Shown here one piece after another: positions 21,995 through 31,814 of a DNA stretch of 64,000 nt. Numbering within the stretch: position 1 is the stretch's first letter; the number at the start of each line of letters is the position of its first letter. This stretch comes from Pollenia angustigena. Taxonomy: Eukaryota > Arthropoda > Insecta > Diptera > Polleniidae. The DNA lies in NCBI GenBank assembly GCA_930367215.1, contig OV884056.1:125486053-125550052 (forward strand), read 5' to 3'. A program made the position numbers and the translations under genes. Under the pieces are notes generated by a model. The model was not told the DNA's origin, made no database searches, and was given only the letters and a program-made list of their open reading frames with translations.

Positions 21995-22181
21995 AAAAAG
22001 TGCAATCGTATGCATTTTTAAAGTTTAAACATTAACCTTGAATGTTTGCTTCATATTAAATTATGAGTTAATAAACTTTTCATAAGTGAAAAAATGCAAT
22101 CGTAGCAGTTTTTAAGTTTAAGAATAAACCTTGAAAGTTGGCTTCAAATTAAGCCATGAATTAATGAACTTTTCAAACGTA
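21995..22181. repeat. Inner-TIR direct repeats of about 93 bp
   Basis: Two full units and a partial third unit each start with TTAATAAACTTTTC (or TTAATGAACTTTTC) and include GCAATCGTA and CCTTGAA. The right TIR has the same arrangement at 32251-32450. They mark the inner edge of each TIR and are more diverged than the outer part. Confidence 0.7.
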
Positions 22182-22191
22182 TTTTATTTAA

Positions 22192-25100
22192 TCATTTATA
22201 ATAACTATTACATATTTTATTAAACAGTTATCAATTATTAAATGTAGTGAGTGCAAAAAAGTTTTTGAAAAAGAAATGGACTTAAAATTTCATGAAAAAA
22301 CGCATGCGTCTTCATCTTCAAAAAATCAAATAGGAAAAGTGAAACAAGTGGCAAGTGCCTTTAAAAATAGAATAATAATTCTTTCATATGAAAATATGAA
22401 TAAAAAAAATATTATTCCGGAAATATGTTTAAAAGGAGCAGCCGCGGTAATGAAGTCGGAAGTGGAGAAGTTTTTAAAACTCCATGTCATATTGAAATTC
22501 AATATTGAACTTTCAGGGTTTTATTTAAAGCCCAACATTAAAGAAGGAGAAAATATATCCACAGAATTAAAAACCTTCCAAACCAAAATGGAAGAAATAT
22601 ATTGTATTGAAGATTTTGATGTCATTTTCAATAACAAAATTGAAAAAGTGTTACAAAAAATGGAGGAGTTTCAAGAAAGGGATAGTGGTTGGACTCTTAT
22701 TGAAATATTAAAAGTAGATGTTAATTTAAACAAGTACCAACCAATGAAAGGCTCAAGTTTCATACAACTTCCCAGAAAACTAATGTTAAAAAAAGCCTGC
22801 CTCAATATTAAAAACAGAGATGAGTTTTGTTTTAAATGGGCTGTTATATCAGCAATAGCTGACTTAAGACAAAATAACGCCAATCTACCATTTATGTATA
22901 ATGTTAAGATTGAGGAACAAATAATTGTCATAAATGGTTATACCTTAAATTTTAAGGGATTAAGCTTCCCTCTAAAAATAAAAGACATAGCCATTTTTGA
23001 AGAAAACAACCCTCTGATAAGTATTAATGTTTTTGGATATGATGACGAAAAAGATTTAGTTGTTGGACCCTATTACAAAACTAAAGGGAAAAAATCCAAA
23101 CACATTTCCCTTATGTTCCTACAGGAGAAAAATGGAGTTAATTCCCACTTTATGTGGAAAAAAAATATTTCAAGGTAAGTTTATAATTGACAACCGTTAT
23201 AATTTTGTGTTATTAAAATGTTATCTTTATTTTTCTTTTTGCAGATTAATCAGATTGCAAACAACGAAGCATAAAGGCAAAATTTTTGTATGCGATGACT
23301 GTCTGCAGCATTTTTACCAAAAGGATAAATTAAATAATCACCAACAACACTGCAACAGAAAAATCGCCTATGCTCCAAAGGAAAGTGAGTCAACATTAAA
23401 ATTTAAGAATTTCAATAACTCCATTGAAGTTCCATTTGTGATATATGCTGATTCGGAATGCATTTTTGAAAACATTCAAACGTGCATTCCGAAAGGGGAT
23501 ACTTCATCAACAACTTTGATTGATAAGCATATCCCCTATGCATTTTCATATTTCATTAATTTCAATGGTAATCTAAATAGATTAAGAATATTTAAAGGGC
23601 TTGATTCCGCAAAGCTCTTTATAGAAAATTTAGTACTAGATTTAAAATATTTAAATGATAATTTTCTCACTAAAATTGTCCCAATGACACCCTTAACCGA
23701 ACAGGAAAATTTAAATTTTGAAAACAATAATATTTGTCATATTTGCTCTCAAGCTATTACAAATGACATAAAAGTAAAAGATCATTGTCATTTAAGTGGA
23801 AAGTATAGAGGACCAGCTCATAACTATTGCAATATTAATTATAAAATACCAAAATTTTTCCCTGTAATTTTTCATAATTTTTCGGCCTATGACTGTCATT
23901 TATTTATTAAGCAGCTAAACAATATTGATGATGGTCCTATAAATATTATTCCACTTAATAAGGAGCTATATATATCACTGTCTAAGTCTATAAAAGGCGA
24001 TAGCACTGATAATATTGAAATACGATTTTTAGACTCCTATAGATTTATGCCCTCAAGCTTAGACAATCTCGTTAAGAATTTAACTAAACATGAATTGAAA
24101 ATAGTGAAATCATTTTGTGTAGATGATGAAACTAAGTTTAATTTACTTGGAAGAAAAGGAGTTTTTCCATATAATTATTTGAATTCTGTTGCGAAACTTA
24201 CAGAAAAACATTTGCCAAGCAAAGAAGATTTCTTTAATAAGTTAAATAATACACATTGTTCTGAAGAAGACTTCATTCATTCTAAAATGGTTTGGAGCAC
24301 ATTTCAATGTGAAACTTTGGAAGATTATTTAATGTTATACCTTAAAACTGATGTTTTATTGTTAGCAGATGTATTTGAGAATTTTAGGATTGTTTGTAAA
24401 GATATTTATAATTTAGACCCATGTCATTATTTCACAGCTCCAGGATTGTCATGGGATGCTATGCTTAAATTAACAAATATTTAATTAGATTTGCTTACTG
24501 ATCTAGAAATGATCTCATTTCTTCAAAAGGGTATTAGAGGAGGAATAGTTCAATGCTCTCAAAGGCATTCTATTGCTTACAATAAATATTTGCCAGATTA
24601 TGATCAAAGCCTACCTTCTAAATACTTAATGTATTTAGACGCAAATAATTTATATGGTTGGGCAATGTCTGAAGCTCTACCAGAAGGTAATTTTGAGTGG
24701 GTAAGAAACATTGATAATTTTTCTTTAGACTCAATACCAAATGATTCCGATATTGGATATATTTTAGAAGTTGATTTAGTATATCCAACAGAAATCCATG
24801 ATACAATAATTTACCTTTTTGTAGTGAAAACAAAACTCCACCAGATTCTAAAGAAAAAAAGTTACTTGTTGATTTAAATAACAAATCTGAGTATGTAATT
24901 TATTATTAAAACTTACAGCAATGTTTAAAACATGGTTTGAAGCTAACTAAAATTCATAGAATATTAAAATTTAAACAGTCTTATTGGTTAAAAAAATATA
25001 TTTCACTAAATAATTTTCATAGAACTAACGCAAAAAACACTTTTGAGAAAAATTTCTTCAAATTATTAAACAATGCAGTATATGGAAAAACAATGGAAAA

Positions 25101-25970
25101 CGTTGATAAACGCAAAAATATTAAAATAGTTAATAATTGGGAAAATGTGGGTAAGAGACTTGGAGCTCGTTCTCTTATCGCTAAACCAGAATTTCATTCT
25201 CTAAGTATATTTGAAGAAAACATGGTAGCAGTTGAACTAAATTTTTCATTTTTCAATAAACCTATTTACTTAGGTTTTACAATCTTAGAACTTTCGAAAT
25301 GGAAAATGTATGATTTTCATTACGATTACATATTACCAAAATATAAAACTAAAGTAGAATTAAATTATATGGACACAGATTTATTTATTTATACATTTGA
25401 AACGGATGACTTCTATAAAGATATAATTAACGACATTGATTTAAAGTTTGATACATCAGAGTATGAAACAAATCATAAATTTGGAATACCAAAAAAAAAA
25501 ATAAAAAAGTCTTAGGGATGATGAAAGACGAAAATAATGGAATTATTATGAAAGAATTTGTAGGCTTGAGAGCAAAAATGTATGCTTTTAAAACAGCAGA
25601 TATGCAGGAAATTAAAAAGACTAAGGGTGTCAAGAGTAGCATATGTAACAGTTTAAGTCTATCTGATTATAAAAATTGTTTATTTAACAAACAAATTTAT
25701 TATGGAAATATGTATATTTTTAAGTCAAAACTACATGTGTTATATACCTCCTTAATTAATAAAATATCATTAAGTTATTTAGATAATAAGAGATATATTT
25801 GTGATAATAATGTTAATACTCTTGCTTGGGGTCACTACAAGCAACAATTTTTAAAATTTGATGAAGATGATGACTACCTAATGAAAGTAGACGTAGATTT
25901 AATTAATTATAAAGATCAGTTTCAAAAAGATAATGATGATGATGAATATTTAATGGAAATTGAATACTAA
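22192..25970 (+). pseudogene. Protein-primed DNA polymerase B of the Polinton
   Basis: The frame is open from 22192; the first ATG is 22276, but a C2H2 finger begins before it (Cys codons 22243 and 22252, His in KFHEKTH), so the true start may be in a spliced upstream exon. A 70-bp GT-AG intron (23175-23244) joins 22192-23174 to 23245 onward. Exonuclease: ExoI DSE near 23450, ExoII SAYDCHLF near 23885, ExoIII YLKTD near 24339. Between ExoI and ExoII lies a CxxC...DHCHLSGKYRG...C module of endonuclease VII/HNH type. Palm: motif A D at 24638, motif B NNAVYGKTMEN near 25066-25100, motif C DTD at 25372-25380. Breaks: TAA at 24482-24484, frameshift near 24805, TAA at 24907-24909, and a frameshift in the A-run at 25492-25510. 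It normally copies the element using a protein primer at the TIR ends. Confidence 0.92.
23175..23244 (+). other. 70-bp spliceosomal intron in the polymerase gene
   Basis: Donor AAG|GTAAGT at 23174/23175 and acceptor TTTTTGCAG|A at 23244/23245, with a T-rich tract before it. Removing it joins two open frames without a break, which overlapping frames alone would not do. The length is typical of fly introns. Confidence 0.8.
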
Positions 25971-26061
25971 AGAAACATTTTTTCATGTAAATACTATTTT
26001 AAATTAAAAATAAAACATTTTTATATACATATATTATAAACAAAAAAAGAGTTTTATTTCT

Positions 26062-26664
26062 TTAAATATTTTGCCATAATACATTTTCATTATCGTAATC
26101 TAATTTCTTTCGATTTCTTGTAACACGAGGAGAATATTGATAAGGTAAAGTTGATTGTTTCATATTTGAATAGTTATCAGTTTTGGATAATATTCTAATT
26201 TTTGGAGTTCCTTTTTCCGAAAAGCTTTTAAGACGCTTAGCTACGGAAGATGCAGAAGAAGGATTAAATTTTTGTATTGTTGTATCCATATCGTTCTGGT
26301 CATCATTATTTGTGTAAATATCTTCAGGCAAATTCAAATCAGTTTGCAGTGCTATACTACTCGACTGAGGTGTAATTGTTTGCGTTTCAATATGCTTTTT
26401 ATATAACTTTTTCGTTTGAGTTTCATTATCGCGCAAATTATGCATTGTTGATATTTTATTCTGATTAGATGATCGTTGGGATCCAATTAAATATTTAGCA
26501 AGTTCTTGTTTAATATAATACCATTTGTTTATATCCTTCAGTGTATGTGAACCATATATTGGCAAGAGTTTCCGATGTAAAAAATCTGAGTCAGAATGTT
26601 TAACTTTAAATTTTTCGTAAGTTGATGGATGTAGAACTATAAGTTTTGATAATTTATTTGACAT
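26062..26664 (-). CDS. Polinton conserved protein of unknown function (200 aa)
   Basis: Intact 200-codon frame. The N-terminal 70 residues (LIVLHPSTYEKFK, then KWYYIKQELAKYL) are the more structured part. The rest is polar and Ser/Thr/Asn-rich with a basic C-terminus. The ATG at 26664 overlaps the end of the preceding small gene by a few bases, matching the arrangement in the copy at 893. It lies in a minus-strand cluster ATPase - small QKGGF protein - this gene, and so belongs to the virion module by position. No known domain seen. A role as a capsid accessory or assembly factor is a guess. Confidence 0.75.
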   Translation of the reverse strand: MSNKLSKLIVLHPSTYEKFKVKHSDSDFLHRKLLPIYGSHTLKDINKWYYIKQELAKYLIGSQRSSNQNKISTMHNLRDNETQTKKLYKKHIETQTITPQSSSIALQTDLNLPEDIYTNNDDQNDMDTTIQKFNPSSASSVAKRLKSFSEKGTPKIRILSKTDNYSNMKQSTLPYQYSPRVTRNRKKLDYDNENVLWQNI

Positions 26665-26998
26665 TTTCTAAAATTTTTCCAATGACTCCACTTAATATTG
26701 ATGTAATAATAATGGGTAAAAATCCTCCCTTTTGAATAAGATGTCTCCTCTTTTGACGCATAGAGGTTTGTGATGAGCAAACTTTCCTCAAAGTATTTTT
26801 ATATGGCTTTAGTTTTTCAAACACATTTTTGTTTATTTTATGATTTCTGTTTATAATATTTAAAATAATTTAATTTAAAGTTTTGATAACAACATTGTCA
26901 ACATTTTTCAAAATTGCATTTCGTAGTTTGTGATCCGCTTTTTTAAGAACATAGAGAATATGTTTGTTCTCCTTCAGTAACTTTAGATTTGAAGTCAT
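26654..26998 (-). pseudogene. Small QKGGF Polinton protein with a nonsense codon
   Basis: The same 114-residue design as at 559-903, with about 93% identity by eye, overlapping the ATPase 3' end in another frame. A TAA about 43 codons in, at about 26867-26872, replaces the GAA of the other copy. A truncated 43-residue product would lack the basic middle and the QKGGF tail. The function of the family is unknown. Confidence 0.8.
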
Positions 26999-27629
26999 TG
27001 TTTATATTTGCATATATATAGTAATCTGTATTAAAAATATTTGATCTAAATCTTAAAGCGTTTGGTATTTCTTGAGTAAGATCAATTATTAAATAACCTT
27101 GAGCCTGTTCTGTACAATGATTATATACATCTACTAAAGATTTTGAGTTTTCTGGATATACTTGACGAGCTAGATGTTGGAATTGTGTCTTATCTCTTGG
27201 ATTTTTAAACATAACTATATATTTGGAGTTTAATGATATATCTCGCGAATAAGACCCTTTATGAAAAATATTTTGTGTAACTAAAATTACGCTTAAGTTT
27301 CTATGATGAGATCCTTTTGTAAATAGTTCACAAACTTTCTTATTTGATGATTCAAGCATTAAATCATCCAATATTATTAAAGTAGATTCTTCGTCATTCG
27401 TATTAAAAGACTCTGGAATTCCTTTAACAAACTCTACATATTCTATATTTGGAAGTGCATTTATTTCAGAATAACACCATATGATTCGGTCTATATCTTT
27501 AGATATTATATTTTGATTTTTTATAATATTTTTAATAAAAGTAAATTTCCCACAGCCTGAGGGACCACAAACCATCATTGTAAATTGATATATAAACTGA
27601 TGAAACATGTTTGCACTCTTAAAAGCCAT
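26943..27629 (-). CDS. FtsK/HerA-like DNA-packaging ATPase (Walker A altered)
   Basis: 228 residues with an open frame. The P-loop at residues 22-28 (GPSGCGK) is followed by Phe29 where the family has Ser or Thr; the decayed copy at 49-84 has Ser there. Walker B (LIILDD) is at about 84-89 and the conserved VTQN segment at about 130. The family powers packaging of double-stranded DNA into icosahedral capsids of Polintons, virophages and adenovirus-like relatives. Loss of the Mg-binding Ser/Thr is expected to cripple ATP hydrolysis, so the gene is probably non-functional despite its open frame. It is divergent from the integrase gene, with 38 bp between their starts. Confidence 0.88.
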   Translation of the reverse strand: MAFKSANMFHQFIYQFTMMVCGPSGCGKFTFIKNIIKNQNIISKDIDRIIWCYSEINALPNIEYVEFVKGIPESFNTNDEESTLIILDDLMLESSNKKVCELFTKGSHHRNLSVILVTQNIFHKGSYSRDISLNSKYIVMFKNPRDKTQFQHLARQVYPENSKSLVDVYNHCTEQAQGYLIIDLTQEIPNALRFRSNIFNTDYYIYANINNDFKSKVTEGEQTYSLCS

Positions 27630-27667
27630 TTGTTAATGAATTAAAAAGGAAGAATATTTTAATTAAT

Positions 27668-28591
27668 ATGAGTAGAAAAAATCTTATTGACGAAATTCAT
27701 AGTCAAGCTAGAAAAAACTTTAAGCGACGTAGGTTTATTCAAAAGGGAATTTTAGATACTTGGCAAATAGACTTGGTGGAGATGTTACCATATGCAAAAT
27801 TTAATAAAGGTTTCAAGTATATGCTTACTGTAATTTATGTTTTTTCAAAGTATGCCTACGCTGTGCCATTAAAAACTAAAACAGGATTTGAGGTTTCAAA
27901 ATCATTAAAAAGTATTGTAAACTTAAACAGTAACAAAGCTCCTAAAAACCTGCATTCAGACCAAGGAAAAGAATTTTATAAATCATATTTCAAAACTCTA
28001 ATGAAAGAGCTAAATATTAATCATTACCATACCTATTCAAATTTAAAAGCGTCAATAGTTGAACGATTTAATAGAACTTTAAAAAATAAAACGTGGAAAC
28101 AATTTAGTATGCAAGGAAACTATAACTGGATAGATGTATTAGATAAACTGTTGAAAGAATATAATTCATCTTATCATTGAAGTATAAAGATGAAACCTAA
28201 TTCAGTCAACAAGCGAAATGAAAAAAAAATTTTAAGAACTGTGTATAATAATTTAAAAGTTTTTAAAAACGGAAAATTCAACATAAACGATTTTGTTCGC
28301 ATAAGCAAATATAAAAATGTTTTTGAAAAGGGGTATACACCAAATTGGTCTACAGAAGTTTTTAAAGTTAATAAAATAAATGCAACAAACCCTGTCACAT
28401 ACCAGCTAAAAGATTTTAATGGAAATTTAATTAAAGGTGGATTTTATCAAGAGGAGTTATTAAAAACTAAAGTTCCTAACATCTTTTTAGTTGAAAAAGT
28501 CTTAAAACGTAGAGGCGAAAAACTATTTGTAAAATGGTTGGGTTTCGGAAAAGAATATAATTCATGGATTAATCAAACAGATTTTAGTTGA
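27668..28591 (+). pseudogene. Retrovirus-like integrase with chromodomain, one nonsense codon
   Basis: A single frame runs 27668-28591 except for a TGA at 28178-28180. The DDE core has Asp35 (WQIDLVEM), Asp98 (LHSDQGKEF) and Glu132 (IVERFNRT). The C-terminal part after the stop carries a chromodomain (VEKVLKRRGEKLFVKWLG...YNSWI, final 40 residues). The stop sits just after the core, so a truncated core of 170 residues could still be made, but the chromodomain would be lost. Polinton integrases insert the element with a 6-bp duplication, as seen here; chromodomains may guide target choice. A classical N-terminal zinc domain is not obvious. Confidence 0.9.
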
Positions 28592-28653
28592 TAAACTAAA
28601 TTTTTCATATATGTATAACACACAACTTATAATATTTAACTTTTCTAATAAAT

Positions 28654-29559
28654 ATGGCGTCAAGCACAGAGGAAAATAGTATTTATGTTACTTTATTAAG
28701 TAATGATTCAGTAAATTTATATAAAAACACTTCAAGTACTTTCACAAATTTATTAAAGCAATCTCTTAGCATGAGTGACCAGTGGGAAGTCGGATTATCA
28801 GATATATCCTTCTCGATAGCGAATAAACAACTAAATATGAATCAAAATATACTTAAACGTAAAAAACGCAACATTTCAAATTTTAATAATCAATCTGTAA
28901 AAACATTAAAAATTGACTCTAATAATGAATACGATGAAATAAAAACAAAATTTAAAGAACTTATGGAAACATCTGACGCGCTGAAACTAAAAAATATAAA
29001 TAAAACTTCAAAATTTTTAAATACATTAAACATTGATAAGCCCCAATCTAATATACCTATGAGAGAAAACAACACTCGTAACGTAAATACAAAAAGCTCA
29101 GAACCATCAAATAATGAAAAAGATCCAATTTTATCATCAAGAGAAAAATATACTCTTAGCGTAAATATAGAAAGTCCAGAATCATCAAATAACGAAAAAG
29201 AACCCATTTTATCATCAACAAATTATATTTTGGAAAAATCTTTGAACAAATTCTCTGACAACATAAATCAGTTTATTAATAAATTTGAATAGTCTGATAT
29301 AAGTGAAAACATATTTATTTATACTGATATAATAAAACCTCGGAATGTTGGTAGTAAAAAAATTAAATGTTTAAAAATATTTTCAGTAGCAACATTAAAG
29401 AACTATATTCATTTCAATAGAATTGAATATTTTCCTCTTGAAGCCTATAATATAAATGATATTTCCATAATGATTCGAAATGATGAAGGAGAAGAGATAA
29501 GCTTTAATAAATTAGTTCCCGTCTATTGTACTCTACACTTAAAAAAAAAGAGTATATAA
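28654..29559 (+). pseudogene. Penton-like minor capsid protein, one nonsense codon
   Basis: The first 45 residues (VTLLSNDSVNLYKNTSSTF, then WEVGLSDISF) match the N-terminal signature of the Polinton single jelly-roll minor capsid protein. The frame is stopped by TAG at 29290-29292 but continues open to 29557-29559, and the distal part (PLEAYNINDISIMIRNDEG, then VPVYCTL) is the matching C-terminal region. Between them lies a polar insert containing a 20-residue tandem repeat (about 29060-29220; SSEPSNNEKDPILSS and SPESSNNEKEPILSS). The protein would form the five-fold vertex of the capsid. Either readthrough or, more likely, pseudogenisation applies. Confidence 0.82.
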
Positions 29560-29562
29560 AAT
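29553..29562 (+). promoter_or_regulatory. TATA box before the core-like gene
   Basis: TATATAAAAT overlaps the last codons of the penton-like gene and lies about 42 bp upstream of the ATG at 29604. Its position suggests that the core-like and capsid genes have their own transcript. Confidence 0.5.
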
Positions 29563-29603
29563 AGGTGTGTAACCAAACAAAATTAATCATTTTTATTACA
29601 ACC

Positions 29604-30041
29604 ATGGATACGATTTATACAAGTTATTATAATAATCAGTCTGGAGAAAATATACAAAATATTGGTGAAATATATCACGCACCAAGAATTTTACAATACG
29701 GTCGTGGTATTGGATCCATATTTTCGGCTGTATTTTCACATTTAAAACCCTTATTTAAAACGGGGATGAATATATTAAAGAATAAATCATTAGATATTGG
29801 AAAGGAAATTTTAGAAGAAATTGGAACAAAGCCAATAAAAGAAATCTTACTAAACAAAGGAAAAAAGGTCATACAAAATATAAAAGAAGCTACTATTGAT
29901 AAAATGAAAACAATGCAGAAAGGTAAAGGTCGACGTATAAAACTTAAACGTTTAAAGCAAAAGCAACAGATTAAATCAAAACGTTGTAGAGGAAAGAACT
30001 TTAATGATATTTTTGGAAATTGGAAATGTCAGGATTTATAG
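29604..30041 (+). CDS. Basic core/lytic-like Polinton virion protein
   Basis: I prefer the ATG at 29604 (context ACCATGG) to the upstream in-frame ATG at 29565, because the residues before it are not characteristic. The protein is about 145 residues: a Tyr/Asn-rich start, a GRGIGSIFSAVFSHL amphipathic segment, a helical Lys/Ile/Glu-rich middle and a strongly basic end (KGKGRRIKLKRLKQKQ). This layout resembles the adenovirus pVI/pX-type minor proteins reported from Polintons and adintoviruses, which act in membrane disruption or DNA condensation. The similarity is in design, and the function is inferred. Its end overlaps the start of the major capsid gene by 16-22 bp. Confidence 0.6.
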   Translation: MDTIYTSYYNNQSGENIQNIGEIYHAPRILQYGRGIGSIFSAVFSHLKPLFKTGMNILKNKSLDIGKEILEEIGTKPIKEILLNKGKKVIQNIKEATIDKMKTMQKGKGRRIKLKRLKQKQQIKSKRCRGKNFNDIFGNWKCQDL

Positions 30042-31294
30042 AATGTATGAAGAGTGAGTTGGATTTATTTGAATCTCCTCCAATTCAAACCAGCGTTGTT
30101 AAAACCGAAGAAATATGCTACAATCCAATTGCCTCACTAGATAATTCGAGCACAATTGAATTTGTATCACTAGGCAATGGTGAAACATATCGAGATCTGA
30201 ACAGTATTTATATTCGACTAGTCATTGAATTAAAAGGAAACGGAGGAGTAGTTAATAACTTACTGCACTCCTTGTTTAGAAATTGTATTGTACACCTTAA
30301 CAATAAAAATGTATCACAACCTGACAATAACTATCACTATAGGGCTTATATCGAAAAATTGTTAAATTATGGAAATGATGCTAGATCAACACATCTTGAA
30401 TCATGTGGCTGGGCTATTGATACAAATAAAATAAATTCATTAGTTGATAAAGAAAATCCTGGTTTAGACAAAAGAAAAAAGCTATTTAAGGATGGGAAGA
30501 GAGTAGAGCTTTTTGGAAAACTTCATGTTGATGTATTTAACCAACAAAAATACTTGCTTAATAATGTTGATCTAAAGGTAACATTAAATTTGGAAAAACC
30601 GGAATTTTACATTTTAGAAGGTGGCGATAAAAATGAATCCTATATTAAAATACATGAAGCTAATTTATATATAAACCATCTTACTATTAATCATAATATT
30701 CTAATGGCTCATCATAATGTATTACAATCAAGAAATGCTATTTATCCTTATAAAAGAGTAGAAATAAAAACGTTTACAATACACCCTGGAAATCACTCAT
30801 TATTTTTAGATAACGTTATACTAGGACAGTTACCAAATTTTTTAATTTTTGGAATGGTGTCTAATAAAGCATATACTGGAGAGAAAAAAGAAAATCCATT
30901 TAACTTTCAACATTTTAATTTACAAAGATTTAATTTGGTTGTTAATGGAGTACAATTTCCTGCACAACCAATTGAACTTAACTACAATAACGGAGGAATA
31001 ATAAGTACTCGTGGTTATCAAACACTATTTAAAGGAACTGGAATTCATCATTTCGATAAAGGTCATCAAATAACTAAAGAACTTTTTGATAACGGATATT
31101 TTTTACTTGCTTTCGACTTAACACCAGATCATAATAATAATTCCAATTGCGGTAACTTAATTAACCAGGGAACTATTCGTATTGAAGGGCGTTTTGGAAA
31201 ACCAATTGTTGAAGCAATAACGTGCTTAGTATACTGTGAATTTGATAGTGTTATAGAAATTGATAGAACGCGTAATATTATTCAAACACTATGA
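30020..31294 (+). CDS. Double jelly-roll major capsid protein
   Basis: An intact 424-codon frame, the longest undamaged gene in the element. A second in-frame ATG at 30026 (MSGFIECMK) is the more likely start, because conserved sequence begins there. Residues such as YNPIASLDN, FVSLGNGETY and DLNSIYIRLVIEL near the N-terminus and HHFDKGHQIT and NGYFLLAFDLTPD near the C-terminus are those of Polinton capsid proteins. The family forms trimers that build the icosahedral shell; no virion of this element is known from the sequence alone. The 3' end overlaps the protease start (31291) by 4 bp. Confidence 0.88.
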   Translation: MEMSGFIECMKSELDLFESPPIQTSVVKTEEICYNPIASLDNSSTIEFVSLGNGETYRDLNSIYIRLVIELKGNGGVVNNLLHSLFRNCIVHLNNKNVSQPDNNYHYRAYIEKLLNYGNDARSTHLESCGWAIDTNKINSLVDKENPGLDKRKKLFKDGKRVELFGKLHVDVFNQQKYLLNNVDLKVTLNLEKPEFYILEGGDKNESYIKIHEANLYINHLTINHNILMAHHNVLQSRNAIYPYKRVEIKTFTIHPGNHSLFLDNVILGQLPNFLIFGMVSNKAYTGEKKENPFNFQHFNLQRFNLVVNGVQFPAQPIELNYNNGGIISTRGYQTLFKGTGIHHFDKGHQITKELFDNGYFLLAFDLTPDHNNNSNCGNLINQGTIRIEGRFGKPIVEAITCLVYCEFDSVIEIDRTRNIIQTL

Positions 31295-31749
31295 ATTCAA
31301 TTAATATTAAAAATACTTTGAACTCCAATAATATAACCAAATATAAATTTAAAGGTGTATTTGCATGTAATAAATTGCCAACACATCCAGTTTTAAAACC
31401 GTCATTTTACGTTGCTAACACTGATCCATCACATAAGCCTGGAGAGCATTGGGTTGCTTTTTATTTTCCCAAAAACAAACCTGCTGAGTACTTTTGTTCT
31501 GCTGGCCAATCTCCAAATAAATACTTTGGATTATTTTTAGATAAAAATTGTAAAACTTTTCTTTATAATAGTCTTCGAATTCAGAGTGAAACTTCAATTT
31601 TATGTGGAGTTTATTGTTGTGTATTTATTTATTGAAGATCTAAAAATATGAGTTTCAAACTAATTTTAAAATTATTTAATTATTTTAATTTATATTACAA
31701 TGATATATTAGTTGTAAGTTTATTTAAGTATATTTTTAAGAATTTTTAA
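31291..31749 (+). pseudogene. Adenain-like cysteine protease, one nonsense codon
   Basis: The frame starts at 31291 and is stopped by TGA at 31633-31635, but stays open to 31747-31749, and the distal part (MSFKLILKLF, then NDILVV) fits the family C-terminus. Catalytic His in GEHWVAFYF, and catalytic Cys in ILCGVYCC near residue 108. The usual acidic residue after the strand (FDS in relatives, from family knowledge) reads Cys here (YFCSAGQSP). In Polintons and adenoviruses this Ulp1-type enzyme matures the capsid. The stop and the changed residue suggest a dead gene. Confidence 0.85.
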
Positions 31750-31755
31750 GAATAT

Positions 31756-31761
31756 AATAAA
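31756..31761 (+). terminator. Polyadenylation signal after the protease gene
   Basis: AATAAA lies 7 bp after the second stop of the protease frame. It is the first such signal downstream of the capsid-protease cluster and faces a convergent signal of the minus-strand gene at about 31816-31811. Confidence 0.5.
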
Positions 31762-31814
31762 AGATAAAAAATAAGAAAAAAAAACACATTTTTGTTTTTT
31801 ATATTTGCTCTTTA

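Larger units (their letters stand above)
20450..22181. repeat. Left terminal inverted repeat of the Polinton
   Basis: It matches 33955-32251 on the opposite strand at about 99% in the outer 1.5 kb, dropping towards the inner edge. The outer 250 bp contain four or five copies of a palindromic motif built from CCTCC...GGAGG around TACGTG or CCATA. The inner 180 bp are 2.3 direct repeats of about 93 bp. Two genes lie within it. The right repeat is 27 bp shorter, the size of its main deletion. Confidence 0.95.

Noticed and set aside
31633..31635. Programmed stop readthrough as the reason for single stops in the integrase, penton and protease frames
   Set aside because: The stops are of different kinds (TGA, TAG, TGA) and polymerase also has frameshifts. 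Ordinary decay explains all of them.
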